Under the pieces are notes generated by a model that ran no database searches, had not been told where the DNA came from, and worked only from the letters and a program-made list of their open reading frames with translations. The position numbers and the translations under genes are program-made. Shown piece by piece: positions 49,201 through 55,200 of a stretch of DNA of 64,000 nucleotides. The stretch is from Argyresthia goedartella (lineage: Eukaryota; Arthropoda; Insecta; Lepidoptera; Argyresthiidae): positions 5,359,501 through 5,423,500 of the forward strand of contig OX463809.1 in NCBI GenBank assembly GCA_949825045.1, given 5' to 3'. Each line of letters starts with the position of its first letter. Within the stretch, counting starts at the first letter, position 1.

Positions 49201-52200
49201 TCCATGAGGTCTGGGGAAGCCCCATCGTCTACACATATATTTAATATATTACTGACGTCATTAATCTTTGTCGTACCAATTAATTTGTACCGACTAATCC
49301 TACTAATAATTAAGTATTTATAAAGTTAACAAGTTAAAGTCAATCATTCAAACTCTGTGGACCAGACATAGCACGAATTATCATCCATCGTCTTAGGGCC
49401 GCTGGATTATTTGTCAGTCCAAACGCACCATCCGAGCTAGAAACGCGTCAGTACAGCACTTCATGACCACGTAAAGTGGGGTAAGAGGACGTTGATTTGA
49501 TACCCGCGGTCGGACGGACGGGATGGACCAAGCAATGCCCATTTGCTCCTAAAACATGCGAGAATATAGGTCGTTTTTGCAAAACATTTTAATAAGCTGT
49601 TCTTCTTCATTAATAAAATATTTAATTGAAGTTCATTTTATACCGGACATGTGGATCGTTTACCGACGCTACAGGGAAGCGAGAAGTAAGAAGAAAATCC
49701 CTAGCTAGGTTAGATAATATTTAGATTTTTTTATAATAAATTATGTATCTCTAGTTGTAAGAAAGAAAGAAGACCTTAAAATAGACACAGATACGCTGAT
49801 AAGATGCGAACGAGGACAAGAATACACTCAAATAGAAGAACCTAAACCCCAACAAGAAAGTGAAGATGCTCCAACAACCAAAGAAGACCTAAAGGAAAAC
49901 ACAGATACAGCAAAAAGATGTATGTAGACTAATACGCAGTGAAGAGGTAGAACTCGAAACGAAACAAGTGCCACAAACAATCACAACATAAAAGGAGATG
50001 AAGATCTAAAAATTACACCAAACCTGAAGAACGACCGGAAGCACAGGGTCATGCTGTTCTCCGATGAAAGAGGCATTGGAATCAGAGACTATCTCCAAGA
50101 CCTCCTAGGCCTAGACTTCTCAGTGACAGCACTGATCAAGACAAATGCTACACCTGACCAGGTTTTGTCTTCCTGTCTGGAGATGTGCAGCGACTACAAT
50201 GAGTCAGATTGTGTTGTATTTGTGCTAGGTACAAATGATATAAATCCTGTTAAACTTCAGTCACATCTATATTACGTGGTCAGTAAATTGAGAACAAATG
50301 TCCTTCTTGCTACTGTTTTCTCGACGAAGTTCTTAAATGAACATGCAATGAATAAAATGTTTCAATTCTTATGTACACAATTTTCCAAGCAACTCTCGTA
50401 GATTTGTCACAAGGTGAGGAGATCTCAAAAGAGAAAGAAAATGACGCCAATATGCACGAAATCAAATCCCAAAGTTAAAGAAAAACCAAAAAGGGGCACC
50501 ATCCCATATTATTTCGCAAGAGACTCAATGGTGAACAAACAAACGGATCTGCAGTTTTTTCGTCCAGAACAATTATAACTACAAGGTTTGCATGACTGAC
50601 CACAAAGACATATCGAGACAAACCGGTAACACTACAAAAGTCAATACATATCATCAAAATGTGTGTGGAATAACATCAAAAAGGGATGAGTTAGAAGTAT
50701 ATTAGCATAATCATAAGTACATTATGTTTGCATTACTGAGCATTTCCTTAATAAATATTCAGCCCCTCTATTTAAAATGGAAAACCACTATGTGGCTGCC
50801 CATACTAGAGAAAACATGACAAGGGGTGGTTCTCTTATCTTAGCTCATAATCAAAGACAATGTGCAGACATTGCAATCTGCAAAAAAATGTACAAAAATA
50901 GGTGTTTCGAGGTGTGCGGCGTCTTAGATCACGATACAAGTCTTAGTATAATCTGTTGTTATCGGAATCCTGACGATGCCACGTATGATGACTTTATGGT
51001 TTGTCTGTAAGAGCTACTGGAACACTTTTTTGATAAAACATGTGTTATTTGCGGTGATTATAATATAGACATTCTGTGTGAGAATAATAGACGTAGTGAA
51101 TTTCTGTCTCTGCTAAGGTGCTATAATTTCAGGGTTTTGATAGAGGTCACTACTTTTGTCAGAAATTATGCGATCTCAAGTCTCTACAATTTTCTTACAA
51201 ATATTCCGGAGGAACATCTAGAGGGTACTGATGTAGACCATAATGGTCTATCAGATGGTCATGCAGCAATATTTTGTGACCTTGAACTGCCGAACCTAAA
51301 ATTGGTGAATAAAAAGGAACCTACATTGATAACAGAATGTAGGTTGTTCTCTGAGAATAACAATAAACAGTTTAGAGAAGAAGTGATACGAGAGAAGCTT
51401 AATGAAAAGGGCATAAATGGGTTCTTAGCAAGTTTTAATAACATATTTCAGAGGTGTTTTTGCAAAAGGAAGAAAAAAATCTCATTAAGAAAGTCTAGCA
51501 AACTCAAATGGATCATTCCAGGTATCAAAACATCAAGCAAAATGAAGAAGGTTTTAGTAGGTTCGAGCAATTGTGACGATTCTATAAGGAACTAGGAAGG
51601 TAATACCTAATTATATAAAAATATATAGGAGAGTGCTCACAGCAGCAAAAAGATTAGCGGTCAGGGCTGAACTCGACAAAGCAAAACACTCCTCAAAAGC
51701 CTTATGGAAAGTTGTTAACAGTCACAGAAATAAGAAACCTGTCTCTGTAACAGACAAATTGCTTTTAAAGGTTAATGATAAAATTATTGACAGGCCAGTG
51801 GACATTGTAGATATTTTTGCGGAGCAATTTGATACAAAATCCACAGGAATCGCAAATGGGTGTGAAACAGCAGTACATCTCTTATCTCTACACATTGTCA
51901 AAAAGTAATGCATGGACTTTAGACCCACGTCCAAAATAGAAGTTGAGAAGGTGGTGAGACTCTTCGTTAACAAACAGTCATTTGGTTATGATGATGTTCC
52001 AATTTCAGTCATCAAAAGTAATATAGACTTATTAGCAGAGCCTATTTCTACTTTCCTGAACAACTGTCTAGAGCTGGCAATTTTCCCTGAGCAGCTTAAG
52101 ATTGCTCGCGTATATAAGAAAGGCTTAAAAACGGATCCAACCCACTACAGGCCTATCTCGTTGCTACCCATCTTATCAATGATATTTGAAAAGCTCATCA

Positions 52201-55200
52201 AGGCAAGGTTTCTAGCACACTTAGTTACAAACAAAATATTAAGGGAAAGACAGTTCAGCTATCAGAGAGGTTTAGGAAACACTGATGCAATAGACACTTT
52301 AGTAGAGGAAGTAGTAAATAAACTAGACAACAAAATGAAGGTAGCAGCATTGTTTTGGACTTAAGCTCGGCATTTGATCTTGTGGATCATAACATACTAA
52401 TTTTTAAGCTGGAACATTACAACTGCAGGGTAAATACTTGGATCTCATAAAATCTTACTTACATAACCGAAAACCATTCGTCGAACTAACCACGAATGAC
52501 AGAGGATGTCAAGAGGTAACTAGGTCAAGGATGGTCTCGATAACTAGAGGAGTACCGCAGGGCTCTATGTTAGGTCCAATTTTCTTCATTATATTCACCA
52601 AAGACTTGTTCGAATTTATTGGTAAATCGATGCCTGATAGTCAGCTCGTAGTTTATGCGGATGACACAAATGCTGTTGTCTCGGACAATGATCTTGAATC
52701 ACTCGAGTTCAAGGTAAATTCAATTCTGTCGATGTTTTATAACTGGCTCACTAATAATAACTTAAAAATAAACACCAGTAAAACCAAACTACTGTTATTT
52801 AAAACCACGGCACGGAACAGTGACATTATTAATGCAACCCTAAACGGTGATACGGTGACTATGGTGAATGAATTCAAGTTTCTGGGGGTACACATAGATT
52901 CCTCACTGAACTGGAAACCAGAACTTATTGCCCTAGAGGGAAGCATCAACTCAGCGTGATATGCTCTGAGGAGTTTGAGAGACATGGTGGATCAGGAGCA
53001 TTTTGAAATGGTATACTATGCTCTGATCGAGTCCAAACTATGCTATAGTATAAAACTCTGGGGAAATAGCTATGCCTACAATGTGACAAAGGCTTTCGTA
53101 ATGCAGAAGAGAGCAATCCGTACAATAGTTCGCATTTCACAGATGGAATTGTGCAGGCCGCATTCCGTTAGGTTAGGGATACTAATGGTTCCTGCGCTTT
53201 ATATACTTGTTTTAATGGTTGGGTTATCTAAAAACATTCACAAATTAGAAAACGTGGATAAGAAGTCTAAACGAGAAACTTCGCGTCTCCCAATTGAATC
53301 CGTACCGAACACCTACCAGTGGAGCTTAAAACTTTAGTTACACACAGCAGCTTTAAACATAAACTTACATTATACCTGTTACAAAAGAGCCCCTACAGCA
53401 TTGAAGAATTTATTAATTTAAAGTGTATTTAATAAGTACCTTTTGACATGCCTAATATTATTATTATTTGTGATTACAATTTAGAAATAAATTTTGACAC
53501 TTTATGTACTGACTCGAAAGAACAAATATTTATGGACATTCTACTTGTGACTGTTCTTTAGATTTAGTCTTTAGATTAGATTTAGTCTATGGTTAAGTAT
53601 TAACCTCTCAGTATCCGAACGCATCAATAGCTGCAAAGTCAAAATACCGTTGGTTACCACACGCAGCTATTGATGCGCGGGTGACGCCGTGTTTACAAAC
53701 TGGTATTTTGGTACAATTTTAGTGCATAATGTTGGCATGCTTGGCAAGTGTAAATGCGGCATAAGTCAAACTCTACCATGAACATATTTGTCTGTGGTCT
53801 TTCGTTGAAAAAAGTATTCAGACTGGAAAAAACAAAATCATGGGAATAGACTTCGGAGATCTCACACGGTGTCACTTTTGTCAATTCCTCAGCACAATAC
53901 TGTTGCTTACGAGCACTCATTTAGGTTAAGGGCAATACGTTTGCACTTCCTTGCGCTATTAGGGATTGCACATCCTTGTTCTCTTTTAAGAAAAAGTTGA
54001 AACAGCATCTCCTGTCTTCCGCATAGTGGGTATCTTATAGTATGTATGTGTATCGATGTATTTATTGTATTCTATTAATTTATTTTATAGTATGTGTAGG
54101 ATGTATTGTGATTTATCTGATAGTATATTGACTTTATTTCTTTCTTTTAACTTTTAATTGTACACTAGGACTACCTCTCTATAAATATTTTTTCCTTTCC
54201 TCACAGCTTAGCTGTAACAAATTTCTTTTTAGAAATAAGCTCACCTTTGCATATTGTTCGTTATATTTTTTCCATTGTGTTTTCTGTGCAATAAAGAATT
54301 ATTATTATTATTAAATCACTTTTTGTCGCGCACGAATTTTGACTGATCCTTTCTGAGCTTTTATGGTGAATATTGAATTGTTTCTATAAGAACACACTAA
54401 TGTTTTTATTGTTTTGAAAAGGTTATCTTGTGTAGATTACGTAGGTATCAAACAACATGTATATTTGTTGATGTTTTTCTCATGTCGGCTAGATTTGTGT
54501 CGAGAGGGAACATTTTCATAGAAGTTGGTGATTCTCATGTCGGTACAAAAATAAACTAAGGTCACAGTGACATTTTTTTCGCATAAACTAAGAGAGGGTT
54601 TCATTAGCTACTCAGATCAACAATTTGTATAGTTCTAAGAGTTACCATTCCAACAGAATCTCTTGATAAGTCAGTCAAGTGCCACGCGCGGGTGGGGTCA
54701 AAATATGCCGCGAATCCTAGCTGTTTCGCGCCGGGGCGGCCCGGATTCGCGGAGGTTAAGTTAAGTATTTAATTAAAAAAATAAAAAAAAATATCCTTAA
54801 TTTTTTATTTTAAATTTTATCTGTGACATTTTATTGTTATTCAATGTACTAAATTTCATTTGATGGATGATTAATTTATAAATTTTAAATTTAATTTAAT
54901 TTTTGTAATTTCACACACAATCTTTGCATTGTTTTTTATAAAATACTTATGACTTATGACCTTCACCCCCCACCCCAGGCGCCCTCGAATCGAATCTAAC
55001 TTTCCTCCACATCTGGAAACGATCTTTTTAGGATCTTCAATTCATGCTGAAAATTTCATAATTCTACCTTGCAGGGAACACATTTTTCCCATTGTGTATT
55101 GGTTCTCACTTTAACTACTACTGGCGGAACTTTATCTACTGACAAATAGGTGGAACTAAACACTACACAAATACAACAATACTACTCACTTACTAACTTA

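Larger units (their letters stand above)
49780..53430 (+). mobile_element. Nearly full-length CR1-like LINE, inactivated
   Basis: In order: a Glu/Thr/Lys-rich ORF1 leader (from about 49780); an SGNH-esterase-like ORF1 domain (50051-50401); a short basic ORF1 end (KKGHHPILF region near 50495); an endonuclease (50777-51350); a linker; and an RT (51633-53430). One frame change lies in the linker (51595-51633), one in RT motif A (near 52355), and in-frame stops occur at 51008, 51906 and 52957. A degraded relative is at 57540-58300 in reverse. Confidence 0.75.
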
